DNA of 64,000 bases from Histomonas meleagridis (Eukaryota > Parabasalia > Tritrichomonadida > Dientamoebidae). The DNA lies in the NCBI GenBank assembly GCA_020186115.1, contig WSYJ01000184.1, forward strand, positions 474,306 to 538,305, read 5' to 3'. Below are positions 40,101-51,600 of the stretch, one piece after another (within the stretch, counting starts at the first letter, position 1; the number at the start of each line of letters is the position of its first letter). Below the pieces are notes generated by a model. It was not told the origin of the DNA. It saw only the letters and a list, made by a program, of their open reading frames with translations, and searched no databases. A program made the translations under genes and the position numbers.

Positions 40101-42219
40101 TATTAATAGCTTCATCTAATTGATCATGTTCAATTAAACAATATTCAGCTTGTTTGAAATTGGATTGTAACATTGATATTTGTGCTTGAACTAAACAATG
40201 ATTAATTCCATATTTCTCGATGTTCTTATTAATCTTATGTAAAAATCTTGCTTTAGATAAATCACCGATATTAGAATAACTAATTTCAGCAATTAAAAAG
40301 TCATGTTCGCGAAATGATATCTCTGCTAATTCTGTCCATAATGCTTTTAAGTTTATAGACATTTTCATTTGTAATAAAATCTTTGCTGCTTCTTTAAGTT
40401 TCTTGGATTCAATTGCAGCTGAAAATGATATAAATGATCCATCTAAAGGAAAATTAATGTTTTTCCCATTTGATGATATAATTACTGAAGTTTTTGTACC
40501 TTTTCGAATAGTATCTATTACGTCACCTTCAATTTCATTAATTTGTACTTCATCAGGTGATGTAGGTGAATACCATACATATAATGATTTCTTACTTTGT
40601 GCTACAACTACATTAGCATCTGGTACCCATTGAGCATAATTACAAGAGTTTAATATTCCATTTAAATTCTTTGATTCAATATTATATAAATAAAGTTGTC
40701 TTTTAGCATCTCTAAATAATAACATTGTACCTGAAACATTTAATTCAAGCCAATCGATTTTAAATGGTATTTGTACAGTATCAATTGTCATTAAAGTTTC
40801 AATATTAATTATACGAATAGTTTTCGAATCAATTAAATACGCTAAAATTTTCGAATTATTATTTCGTCCAATTTGTACATTAAATCGTAATGATAATAAA
40901 TAATTATTTGCATATTGTGTAGTAATTGAAGCTAATGGATTTTGTTTTCCGAATTCAATAATAGTTAATTCACCTAAGTTCCATACAAGTATAGCTATAT
41001 CATCAATAAAGATAAACTTTTCAGTGATTTTTTGTTCTCGATCACATAATGAAGTTTGTAATTCACTTGTCTTCAAACTAAAAATATCACCAAATAGAAA
41101 TGAATTTGTTGTTCGTGATACTATATAACGATTTTGATAAAAGTTAGTGGATAAAATTCGATAATCACTTTTAAGGAATAATTCTTTTTTAGAATTTTTT
41201 AAATCGATAACTTTAATTTGTGATCCAGTAATATGGATAACTTCAAATAAATCTTTGTATTTAAATGAGCCAATAGATGCTGTTAATAAAAAGACTGAAC
41301 CTGTGGATGATGCAACAGCAATTTTACTGCCGTCAGGTGACCATGATAATGATGGAACTGAATAAAGGCCGTCGAATTCAATTTTTGATTGTTCAGTCCA
41401 TGATTGTAATCGTGTTGAATAATTAAATGTATATAATGAGTTACGTCCAGCAACAATTGCTGTTGTTCCACTTGGATCAAATGATGCAGATGTAAAAGAT
41501 CGTAAATTTGTTTGATTGGAATAATCAACATGTGATGAACTAGTACCATTTGGATCAGAAAAGTTAATTTGTAAGTCAGAACCAGCTGCTAAGACTTGTG
41601 ATCCCCATGCTAATGCTTGTGGTGGTGATGAGGTTTGTAATGCTATTGTACGAGAACGTGTATCTAAGTTAACCATGAAAACATTACCATCTACATGACC
41701 TACTATGACTGCATTCATTCTTGATGATGATGCAATTGATAATGGAGCAGTTGTATGCTTATATAATTCTTCTGTTTTCTTCATCTTGGTTAATCCACAC
41801 ATAATTGAACCATCACTAAGTCCATATACAAAATCATTAATACTACTTATTGGCCATGTAACGCAAAGTATAGATGACTTATGTGAAAAACGAAGTGTAA
41901 TCTTCTTGCGACTATCTGGTGATGAGGCTGGCCCTATATCATATACTGCTACTGCCATATCAGATTGAGAAATTGCTAAACGACAACTATCAGGTGCCCA
42001 TGATAATCCTGTAATTGTAAAGTTACGGTTGGAAGATTCGTCACGAGCTTTAACAGGAAAACGTGTAGCATCACCTCCATTTGATCTAAAAATGTTGACT
42101 AAACGTCCTGTAGTAGCAACAGCAAGACGTTCGCCATCAGGTGACCATTGGAGACAAACAATTCGTTTATCTGGTGAATTTGTTCCTTCAATTAAAGGCG
42201 ATTGGATATCGAATTTCAT
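37189..42219 (-). CDS. IFT172: Intraflagellar transport protein IFT172
   Basis: A 1,676-residue protein, close to the family length of ~1,750. WD40 blades fill residues ~1-600 (first blade IVCLQWSPDGERLAV). The segment DWLELNVSGTMLLFRDAKRQLYLYNIES, then YAQWVPDANVVVAQSKKSLYVWY, is highly characteristic of IFT172 (DWLELNETGHKLLFRDRKL, YVQWVPGSDVLVAQ). Residues ~615-1530 are TPR-like helical repeats. The C-terminal ~75 residues hold several CxxC pairs (CPKCKKE, CNFCGMK, CTACG, CPCCD) in a zinc-ribbon or U-box-like end. IFT172 is the peripheral IFT-B subunit that carries cargo into flagella and handles tip turnaround. Its presence shows a flagellated cell. It shares a 92-bp divergent promoter with the Uso1-like gene. 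The stop reads TAAA. Confidence 0.93.
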   Translation of the reverse strand: MKFDIQSPLIEGTNSPDKRIVCLQWSPDGERLAVATTGRLVNIFRSNGGDATRFPVKARDESSNRNFTITGLSWAPDSCRLAISQSDMAVAVYDIGPASSPDSRKKITLRFSHKSSILCVTWPISSINDFVYGLSDGSIMCGLTKMKKTEELYKHTTAPLSIASSSRMNAVIVGHVDGNVFMVNLDTRSRTIALQTSSPPQALAWGSQVLAAGSDLQINFSDPNGTSSSHVDYSNQTNLRSFTSASFDPSGTTAIVAGRNSLYTFNYSTRLQSWTEQSKIEFDGLYSVPSLSWSPDGSKIAVASSTGSVFLLTASIGSFKYKDLFEVIHITGSQIKVIDLKNSKKELFLKSDYRILSTNFYQNRYIVSRTTNSFLFGDIFSLKTSELQTSLCDREQKITEKFIFIDDIAILVWNLGELTIIEFGKQNPLASITTQYANNYLLSLRFNVQIGRNNNSKILAYLIDSKTIRIINIETLMTIDTVQIPFKIDWLELNVSGTMLLFRDAKRQLYLYNIESKNLNGILNSCNYAQWVPDANVVVAQSKKSLYVWYSPTSPDEVQINEIEGDVIDTIRKGTKTSVIISSNGKNINFPLDGSFISFSAAIESKKLKEAAKILLQMKMSINLKALWTELAEISFREHDFLIAEISYSNIGDLSKARFLHKINKNIEKYGINHCLVQAQISMLQSNFKQAEYCLIEHDQLDEAINMYKSMHMWNELLDLTDLRCPNRSKQFRDEYYAHLLETNQYQTLANLKAKKGEINEAIDLCLQGNKPQLAAEILLNNNDKANPQILTHVAESLIKNNRFDLAGQIYEKLGNINEALTNYRKGHSYYKALDLAKVSAPELVIEIEHEWGDYLVSQGQNDAATFHYIESGDYSLALNCSLRAQQWNQAAEILRNCSSSPTLKDELKLQYLRVGRYFASIKDINTAEDLFLTVDAHKELIEMYLNCNKIDDALRHAKRHMKQSEYEKLFIQIAKKNEKKESTRKIAENIYLAIKKPELAIEMYNSVNDSENVLRLTSQFGGNKEQLINMAIQAEREGNLELAENCYIRSGEYEKAIFMYRQEKKFSDALRIAKQYGKKDLEIQVAVYWALSIGGEAGVKKLQQLNLIEKSLLYCSEQGIYDLALQIMKTCKTLNKNILKLAHTKIGTSYEAQNKFEQAELHYIAADQPREAVEMYVHQKMWNEAQRVANKYGITDIPLNPTSSKTKTTNSSTSNTSLLKKAMYYEEQHQYEDAISTYLSLTVKDCGSEERYDQVLERAVKLSANFCQNKLPDVVTSVAQLLISLNRHKSLGKILESIEAYADAIEIYKMANMWDDALPLINYLEPEEQEKFQQEYQEYLATNSDTKGLINIGKLDAALEVYAQKGQWNECLTKAKELGAQYLEKYTMLYSQELINQKKYDEAISVLAKYSPSSNISNIPSYISLCKETIYSIINYDNLSPSVFAMRQMLYKIIRNMNNNTKDFNVLQHFTIGIHLLCQQHTCYNLGLNQLLEKIAISLLRYSNILPSDYLFYKAGDIMKNNKKIEFAIIFFTRFLEISEVISNGDLQQTSQIDYKKFEGTDIPRELCLRKQHAISSDVIAKINDWVLEMTINEDVEPKLPLMQCPKCKKEIFMGNLKCNFCGMKFDCCCITGAPVLKPVKCTACGAVANRTDWGLFVSKTGRCPCCDTPQTASA

Positions 42220-42311
42220 TTGGAATTGATAACGGATATTGGGAACGTTATCATAAAAGAACGTTTACCATAATTTTATGAGACCGTTTATTAAACCATT
42301 TCCATTTTTAA
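42220..42311. promoter_or_regulatory. 92-bp divergent promoter of IFT172 and the Uso1-like gene
   Basis: Three Myb-like elements lie in this short space: GAACGTTA (42243), GAACGTTT (42260) and GACCGTTT (42282). On the minus strand TCAATTC lies just before the IFT172 ATG and nearly fits the initiator. Shared regulation is inferred. Confidence 0.45.
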
Positions 42312-45290
42312 ATGGAATTATCCGAACAACCCAAAAAAGATACTTCAAAGGTTGATCGGTATATTTCAAATCTTAAAGAGTTCAAAGATGTTCAAACAAA
42401 TATTTTACAATTACGTGAATTTGTAAAAGATTTTTCAAATTACATTTGCCATGAAGGATTAACAGCAATTTTTACTGTTTGTATTCAATACCGTCTTGAC
42501 GATCAATTAATTTCTGATATATTTAAAATTTTAACTGATTTAATCACAGATCAACAATATGCACAAGAAAATGCGGAATTAATAATTCGAAACGAATTTG
42601 CAATACCTCTCTTAATAGATTCTTTAAACACAGATAATCCTAAGAAAAAAGTTGCAGTTATACAAATCATATCAAAACTTGCACTTCTTCAATCTAGCTC
42701 AATGCAAAATGTTTTACTTTTAAATCAGGATCGACTTATTCAATTTTTAACCATTATTGATGATGATTCACCAGTCATCCGATATAATTTCTTATCATTA
42801 ATTCCAATTTTAGTTGATAACAATCCTGATTTTCAACTTTTATTTGCATTTAACATCATGACAAAGCTTATTGAAATCATTCGTAATAAAACACCACTTT
42901 CAATTTCAGCATTAAATTCACTTTTGTATAAAAATGTCAAAACTCAAAAACTGTTTTTTAATGTTCATAACCTTAAAATCATCGAAGAACTATTAATTTG
43001 TAATGACATTGAATCCGTTACCTTTATTACAGAGTTATTTAGTAGTGAAGAAGCTAAACAATTTAAATATTTACTTAAAGAAACGAATATTATTCAAATT
43101 GCAATCGAGAAATCGTTAAATGGAAGTGAGCAATTTATAAAATTACTTGGATATTGTATTGAAGACAATGAAGAATATATACAAATAGTTTTAGCTGATG
43201 GAAATGTTCTTAAAAGTATTTTTTATTATTATATCACAAATATCAATGAGAAATTAATTTGTTTTTCGATATTTTTTAAATGTTTATTAAATGGGAAATA
43301 TTTAGACGTTGTAAATAATCTTTCATTATTAATAACTAAATGTGAAGATCGTAGTAATGAAAGAGTTATTGATTTAGCGACATTCTGTTTAATATCAAAT
43401 AATGAATGTCAACAAATATATTATAATGATTCAACGTTTCTTATCTCAATGATTGGTTATTTTATATCGCAAATTAACACTGAAAATGTTTTAAACTTTT
43501 TAATTGTATTACTTTATGTATCGAAAGAATCACGTGATATATTTCTAAATGAAGAATCAAATCCTTTATCATTTTTAATTGATTTTGCAAATAAGAAAGA
43601 AATGGAACCAATTATTTATTTGAAATGTATTTTACTTCTTCAAATAATTTGTACAATGAATGAATTATCACCTCAAAACGTCGATCTAATTGAAATCAGA
43701 TTAAATTTAACAAACATTTTAAGTTATTTAAAAAATCAACAACAAAATGAAATTAATAATTTCCTACAAAAAATCACAAATAAATTACTTTATTTCGAAG
43801 AAGAAGAAGAAATGAAAGAAGAAGAAAATGAAAAAGAAAATAATATAAAAGAAGAAGAAGATTTCGATAACAATGAAATTCGGAAATTAAGAAACCAAAT
43901 TCAATTTCTCGAAGCTAAAATTGATTCAATAAAAACAAAGTCACAAAATGAAGTTAATGAAATAAAACAAAAAATGTCTCAATCAAACATAATGTATCAA
44001 TCTGAAATAAGTCGTTTACAGAATGAAAAACATGAAAAATTTTATAAAATCGCAGAAGAACTTAAAAACAAATGTAATAACATAAAAATCGAATTCGATT
44101 TACTTCAATTACATCATAAAACACTTTTCGATCAACAACTTCAAGAGTTTCGAGAAGAGCGAACGAAAATAAATAAAATAATTGAAGAAAACAAAGAACT
44201 TAAGTTTAAAGTTTCGCAAATTACTAAAGAAAAAGAAGTTTTACTTGAAGAAAACAATCATTTAAAAGAATATAAACAAATAAAACAAAATGAAACACAA
44301 AATCAAAATGATCAAATCGAAATTGAAAATTATAAATTACAAATTAAAGAACTTGAACAAGAAATATTTAATAATGACAAAAATAAAAATGAAGAAATTG
44401 TTATAAATCAAAATCTGAAAGAACAAAATATGAAATTGAAAACACAAAATTTGGAATTAAATAATTTGATACAAACAAAAATTATCGAATTAAAAAACAT
44501 CGAAAGTAATAACTTAGAATTAAAAGATAAAATATTTGAACTTGAGCAAAAACTTCGAAAAACAAATTTAAGTAAATGTGAATCAGAAACAATAAAAAAT
44601 GAAAACAATTCATTAAAAGATAAAATTGTTTCACTAAAATCGAAACTTCAAAACCAAAATAATATTAATAACGAATTGGAACTAATTAAAGAAGAAAATT
44701 TAAAATTAAACACAAAAATTACGCATCTCGAGAAAATTAATAATTTGTTAAAAGAAATTTCAAATCCGAAATCGAAACGAAAACGAAAAACTTCAAAAGA
44801 AAAATCACTTGAATTAAACATACAACAATTACAAAAGGAATTAATCAAAATAAAAGAAGAAAATGAATCATATAAAAAACAATGTAAGTCATTAATCGAT
44901 CAAAACAATAAATTAATTTCGCAAATCGCTCAACTCAACAAATGTATAAACGAAAACACTTCGCACGATCAATTTAAAGTTTTGAGCGACGAAATCGAAA
45001 AACTGACAAAAATGAACTCAATTTTGAACGATAAGTGCATAAAACTGCACTCTGAAAAAGTCGAACTGTCGCATCAAAATTCGGTTTTAAATAGCCAAAT
45101 AAAAAAATCGAATTCATACTTTAGGTCAATTAATTTAAACAAATTTAATACAATTAAAGATTCCTTTTCGGAATATGATGATGGATCTAATACACAGTTT
45201 TCTTCAATGGAATTCTCTTTTGATTCATCTCATTCATATTTTCCTGTAAGTAAAGATGTAAATGATTCGGATTACGCATTGATAAGTTAA
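42312..45290 (+). CDS. p115/Uso1-like vesicle tethering factor
   Basis: A 992-residue protein. Residues ~20-490 are armadillo-like helices resembling the Uso1/p115 head, e.g. IRYNFLSLIPILVDNNPDFQ, where p115 has IRNDGVLLLQALTRSN. A Glu-rich linker (~495-512) is followed by a long coiled coil (~520-935) and a short Ser-rich tail ending YALIS. An arm-repeat head plus long coiled coil is the p115 architecture: a Golgi tether that binds Rab1 and SNAREs to dock COPII and COPI vesicles. The usual acidic C-terminal tail is not obvious, so other coiled-coil proteins with ARM heads remain possible. The coding sequence is very A-rich. The stop reads TAAA. Confidence 0.65.
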   Translation: MELSEQPKKDTSKVDRYISNLKEFKDVQTNILQLREFVKDFSNYICHEGLTAIFTVCIQYRLDDQLISDIFKILTDLITDQQYAQENAELIIRNEFAIPLLIDSLNTDNPKKKVAVIQIISKLALLQSSSMQNVLLLNQDRLIQFLTIIDDDSPVIRYNFLSLIPILVDNNPDFQLLFAFNIMTKLIEIIRNKTPLSISALNSLLYKNVKTQKLFFNVHNLKIIEELLICNDIESVTFITELFSSEEAKQFKYLLKETNIIQIAIEKSLNGSEQFIKLLGYCIEDNEEYIQIVLADGNVLKSIFYYYITNINEKLICFSIFFKCLLNGKYLDVVNNLSLLITKCEDRSNERVIDLATFCLISNNECQQIYYNDSTFLISMIGYFISQINTENVLNFLIVLLYVSKESRDIFLNEESNPLSFLIDFANKKEMEPIIYLKCILLLQIICTMNELSPQNVDLIEIRLNLTNILSYLKNQQQNEINNFLQKITNKLLYFEEEEEMKEEENEKENNIKEEEDFDNNEIRKLRNQIQFLEAKIDSIKTKSQNEVNEIKQKMSQSNIMYQSEISRLQNEKHEKFYKIAEELKNKCNNIKIEFDLLQLHHKTLFDQQLQEFREERTKINKIIEENKELKFKVSQITKEKEVLLEENNHLKEYKQIKQNETQNQNDQIEIENYKLQIKELEQEIFNNDKNKNEEIVINQNLKEQNMKLKTQNLELNNLIQTKIIELKNIESNNLELKDKIFELEQKLRKTNLSKCESETIKNENNSLKDKIVSLKSKLQNQNNINNELELIKEENLKLNTKITHLEKINNLLKEISNPKSKRKRKTSKEKSLELNIQQLQKELIKIKEENESYKKQCKSLIDQNNKLISQIAQLNKCINENTSHDQFKVLSDEIEKLTKMNSILNDKCIKLHSEKVELSHQNSVLNSQIKKSNSYFRSINLNKFNTIKDSFSEYDDGSNTQFSSMEFSFDSSHSYFPVSKDVNDSDYALIS

Positions 45291-45655
45291 AACTCTTCAT
45301 GAACTTTTTATTTATATGTAAAAATTAATTGTATTTCTTTTTTATTTTTTAAAATAGAATTGAGTAAATACTACAAGAGTAACTCCCAAAAACGCATAAA
45401 AATCAATTCCTATTATTTCATTATTGTTATTCAAGGGATTTATTCTGATTTCCTGGTATCATTGGGGAACGTTAGATGCATGTAAAGCAAACAAAAGTGA
45501 ATGTTCACTTTTTCTGTTAAAAACTCCCTCGATAGACATTTTTCTGAATACTTTTTGGTTGTGTTTAGACAATTGTTAAAGATTTTATTACAAAATCAAA
45601 AAAAAAAAAAATGTTTAAAACACCATTATATAACACACAATTTATTCTTTATTTA
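45291..45655. other. Intergenic between convergent genes, no gene seen
   Basis: Contains a 14-base A run near 45598 and the two 3' flanks. Nothing else recognised. Confidence 0.6.
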
Positions 45656-48600
45656 TTAAAACAAATCACCAATACTTAAGCTTCCGTCATCCATTCCGAT
45701 GAACAATTTCCTGACACTTTTTTCATAAAACAGAGATGTCACTTTTTTATCGACCTTAAACTCCACATCACATTTCTTCATTTCGCATACGTAATAAATC
45801 CGTATGATGCCATTAGTATCAGCTATTACTATTAAGTCATTACCATCTTCCTTATTTATCACGCACCAATTTATCATTTTAAATTCCAATTTTACTTTGT
45901 TTATAAAATCTCCATTAATATTATAAAAATAGACAAAAGTTTTTGATTCTTTTTTATGTTGATTTATAATTCCCACAACAATTCTTGCTGATATATCAGT
46001 TACCAAAATAAACGTTGGCACATACGACGGTTTCAGATCAATTTCCATTGAATACAAATACGTGAAATCGTTGACCAAACTGATGACAATTAAACCATCG
46101 ATTGAACAACTTATTACAATACCAAATGTTTCCGATGCGAAAACGCATGATATAATATTCGAATGTACCATTAAAGAAGAGATGTTTATCAATTTTGATG
46201 AATCGATTAATTTCCATTTCACTAAAATCGAATCTCGACCACCAGTGATAACATCATCTTTATAGAAACAGATACAAGTTATAGCGTCGATATGGAACGA
46301 CGATTTTCCTTTAAATATTTTATTATTATTAGTTACGTAATATAAATCAGAAGAATTATTTAACACAAATGAGAAATTACTATTTTTTCCATATAACGAA
46401 TTACAATGTATTGGAATTATGTCGAAGTTTTCATTATTAATTTGCATAATATTATTTGTGTTTAAGTTTAATATTTTCATTTGTCCTTTTTTGTTTAGTA
46501 TTAATATTAATATTTCGTCGATAATTTTTATTTCGATAATTCCATTATTTGTTATATTATAATTATTAAATTTTATTTCGTTTTTAATGTTTTTCCGAAT
46601 AATTTCTTCACGTGATGGATGTGGCGAATTAAAAAGTTTTTGTGGTATAATACCAATCGTATTTAACATGTCTTCGATAATCGGAACTTGATTTTCATCA
46701 ATGTTTTTGATCCATATGTCTGGATATAAACGCGGATCATATGTATTATCTGCTTTTATTGATTCTTCACCTGTTTGTTTATATCCCCAAATCAAATCGA
46801 TCCATTTATTTATGTTTTTCGATACATATTCTGATTCTAAAGCTTTCCGATGTTTATATATGAATTCATTTGAATCTTTTGCCCATTTCGGTAATATTAC
46901 GTTATTAATTTTAATACCATTTGGTAATTGTCCTAAATTAAAATGATTTTTGTTCTCTAAAAAATCAGTCGAAAAATAAAACTCCGGAATTAATTCTCGA
47001 AAATTTAAATTGGAATTATAAACACGTTCGAAATTATCTTTAATACTATGAAATATTCGTGATGGAGAATCGAATTTATTATCTTGGAATTTAATATGTA
47101 ATGAAGTAAATGGTTCTTGTCGAACTAATAAATGTAATATCATCATTGGTGATGAATACATACTATGATATAAAAATGATTGTTTCTCCATTGATGAATC
47201 ACGTAATTGTTTAAGTTTTTCAAGTTTCGTAGGATTAATAGCTCCAATTGGTTTAGATAAATCTCGATAAATTTTCTCATCATTATAATCGATTTCATCA
47301 ATATCATAATCCACTAATATCCATGGGAAAATAGGATATGAATGAATATTATTAAATGATCTTCCACTAAAATAATTTAACCACATCAAGTATTCAAAAG
47401 TGGAAATCTGACGTTTACGCCACTTTTCTGTGAGTCCTAATCGTTCTATCTCAAATTCAGAGGTGTACGTTTGAATGAATCTTGCATTTGGATAATTTAA
47501 AGCTCTAAAATAAGAAGAAAATTTATGTGAACTTTCATCTGGGAAATTTAATAAATAAGATTTATGATTTATTGTAAATATTTCGATAGCAGTAGGTTTT
47601 TGTATTATATATTGTAAGAATATTAAATCAACATCTTCATTTGATATATTAAATTTAATTTCTTCATCGAAAGAAACAAAAGAAAAATTATTTGATTTAA
47701 TAGTAAATGTACCATCGATTGTTTTATCTGTTTTAATTAAACTACATTGAGCTTTCCATATATATCTCGTTTGAGGGTAATCTATAGTATTTATATCGAT
47801 TGAAGGGAATGAAATATCTCTATTAAATCCAAATCGTGATAAAGAATCATTGTTTGTATTATTTAATTGTAAATTGTTATTATTCGTTGTATTATTTGAT
47901 GCATCTAAATGTAAATTAAAACAAAAATTTCGTTTCCGTAAAATTGGTCGGAAATATTTATCAAATAAATTACCACGTTTAAAATGTAAATTATTATTAT
48001 TTTGTTTAAATGGTTTTATATAAAAAGGAGAAGATTTATATGATAATTGATACCAAAGATAATACCAATTTCGTTCAGTTAATAAATATTGTTCATTTTG
48101 TATCATGTTAATATTAGATATAATTTCATTAATTTTGTTCTTGACTTCAATCGAAAATGGTTTTGGAGTTTTAGGAAATGTTTCTTGTATTGACTTAAAG
48201 ACAAATATTAATTCTTTAGTGATAATTGGCATTGATGCAGGTGGTTGATCACAATAATTATTTAATGCATAAAATCCAGTTGGTTGATAATTAATAAAAT
48301 CATTTGATATTTTAGAAATAAGTGAATCGAATATTGAATTATTATTTTTTAATTTCTTTATAGTGTTGATTAATAAATATATAAATTCCATATTACCAAA
48401 ATAATTAGTAAAGATAACTTTATCTAATATTGGTATTAATTCTTCATATTTAGAGGGATAATAATTTAATGCTATAAATAATAATATAGAAAATGGTTGA
48501 ATAATATTATCGGAATATTCATCAAATAATTTATAAAATAATTTAATAACGCCAATTGTTAAATCCATTTCAATATATTCATTATTGATTATAATTGGTG

Positions 48601-51600
48601 GTGAAAATACTTGTAAACTATATTCGATTTGATCTATTCTTGATGCATATTCGAAACTAATTGTTTCAATATTAATTTCTTCATTTCGTAAATTTTCGTC
48701 ATTTTTAGTATTATTTTCTTCTTCATAAAATGGAGATTCTTTATATAAGTTTTCTAAGTGATCATTTTGATATACTTTATGTTTAAATAATATTGTTAAT
48801 GCTAAGTTTTCAATAAATGTTATTAATTCGATGGATGGTTGCATTTCATTTAATATATTTAATACATTTGTTATAAGTTTTATTCGATAAGTTGAATAAT
48901 CTTTTTTTAAGTTTTTCGATAAACTATCAATGATATCTATTGAAGATTGGAACAAATTTATTTTCTTTGTTATAATTAAAGAAATAGATTTTATTAATTC
49001 ATCATTTTCTTCATGTAAAATTGACCAATATATTAATATCGACATTAAATATATTGATAAGTTTTCAATAATTTTATTAATATTTGTATCATTTTTACAT
49101 AACATATTAAATATTTTTATGAATAATTCATTTAATTCTTTAGATGTAACTATAGCACTTGATATAGCAAATATTAAAAACACAAAATTTTGTAAAACTA
49201 ATGTTTGATTATCATTAATTATATCTTTAAGACTAATACTTTCTTGATTAATACCTAACATTAATCGACAAGAATTTACTAAAATAGAATCATTTGAATT
49301 ATCATTAGTATTATCATATTCTTGATTTCGTGTCATTATTAAATAACTACAATAAATGTTCGTAAAGTTTATAGTTTGATAATTAGTTAATGAATAAATT
49401 GTCAAAAATAATGAACATACTTTGTTAGATGAATGTAAAAATACAGATGACCAATTTTCTTGAAATGATATTAATGTTTGTTGAGGTTTCCATAATAAGT
49501 TACTAACTTTTGATTGAGTTTGTTGTTTTTCAAATGAAATTAAATTATTTTCAATCAACTTTTTTATCATATTTTCTAATTGTAATGAAGCAAATTCATT
49601 TTTACATTCGATTAATGAATATAATAAAAAATTCATATCCGATTCTTCTAATTTAATATTAGTTATATTAATTATTAAATTACAAATTATTTCTCGATTT
49701 TCATCTAAAATTTTATCATAATTTTCAGTTGATGGAATACTTTTATTAAATAAATTTAATAAATTAATAAATTTTAAATAGATTTGTGATTGTTCTTTAT
49801 ATTTTTCATATATAATATTCCAATCTTTTAATATTTTGTTTTGTACATTAGGTAAAGTTTTACAAATTATATTATAATTAAAGATTATATAATGAAATAA
49901 ATTATCAAGTAAATTATTATTTGTAATAATATTTAAATTATTAAAGATTATATCCCATACATTTAATGTTAAATGTGAATTTTTCGATTCTAATATAAAA
50001 TATGATAATATAGAAAAAGAATTACAATTTAATATTGTTAATTCATTTTCTGGTGATTTAGATATTAATAAAAATATTAATGATAATAATGATTCTAATA
50101 AATTCGATTCATTTATAAAATCGATTTGTGCAAATAATGATATTAAAAATGGTATTGAATGCGAAGCAACAAAAACTTTTATAAAATTTGCATAAAATTT
50201 AATGATAGAACCATTAAATTTAATATTTTTATTATATTCGATTTCATCTATATTAAACTCAAAGATTTTAGTCCAATTTAATAATGATTTTTTATCATTA
50301 TGTAATACAGGTATTGGTACCCAAGTAAAAGGTTTAATAGATATAATTACATCTTGTATTAAAATAGGATAATTTTCTTTTTTATTATTATTTATATGAA
50401 ACATAAAACATTTCTTAAAATCATGAAAAGTATTTTGTATTAAGTCAAATGATTCAATTAAATCATTATCTATAAAAATATCACATTTTAATGGTTTAAA
50501 ACATATTGTTAAATTAAACCATTTCCTTAAAGGTAATATTATATTCGAATTATAAACTTTATCAAAATAATTTAAAACTAATGATTTCTCATGAAAATAA
50601 ACCGAAATATTTTGTGTCTCATTAGAAAACTCAAAAAAATATCTTCCACAATCATAAAAATCTAAAAATATTTTCGACGATATAAAAAATCCATTTTGTA
50701 AATCTTTGGAATTTAATTGTGGTAAAATTATATATGAAAATTCTTTAAGGAATTGTATTAATGAAAATGATGTTGGAGGTTCCGAAAATTTTATAATTTC
50801 TTCAAGTGATTTAATACAAGAAATTGTATAAGAATTTAATGTATTATTTTCAAAACTTGAAAATAATCTAAAAAATGAAAATAATGAATTTCGATCACAA
50901 ATTGATTTACATATAGATACAAATATTTTTAAGGTTAATTCGAAATTATTTTCATTAATGTTTTCAAATAACATTGAGGGTACATTCCCTAAAATTAATG
51001 AATATCGATTACATATAGAATAATTACTTAATTCTAATAATTTTTCTAATGTTATTTCATAATATTTCGTATTTCGTACTGATAAAATTAATAATGGTAA
51101 AGTTTTAGGTGTTGCAATTATATTAAATTCTTTTGATCCTCCAGAAACAATTGATATTAATATATTATATATTGATTCTGTTAAACCAATTCTTTCAATT
51201 GACGTCGCAATTTCAGAAAATGGTATTGCATCGAAATTAAAATTTGGACAAAATTGTAATGAACGTAAAGAAATTAACTCATTTTCTAAAATAGAATTTG
51301 ATAATTCAGACATTGGCATTTTGGTTAATATTATTATTAAATCTTTAATAGTTTTATCCGGGAAATTATTAAATAAAATTTTATTTGGTGATTCATAACA
51401 TATAACTTTATTAAATAATTGCATAATTTTTAATAATATTAAATTCGAATTTTGAACATTTATATTCGAATTAGATATCATATAAGTAAAAGCTAAATGA
51501 AATGAATGATTTAAATATGTTAAATTTAAATTGAAATTTTCCGATTTTATTATATATTTAACTAACTCTTCAAATATTCGTATTATTATTGGATGAATGT

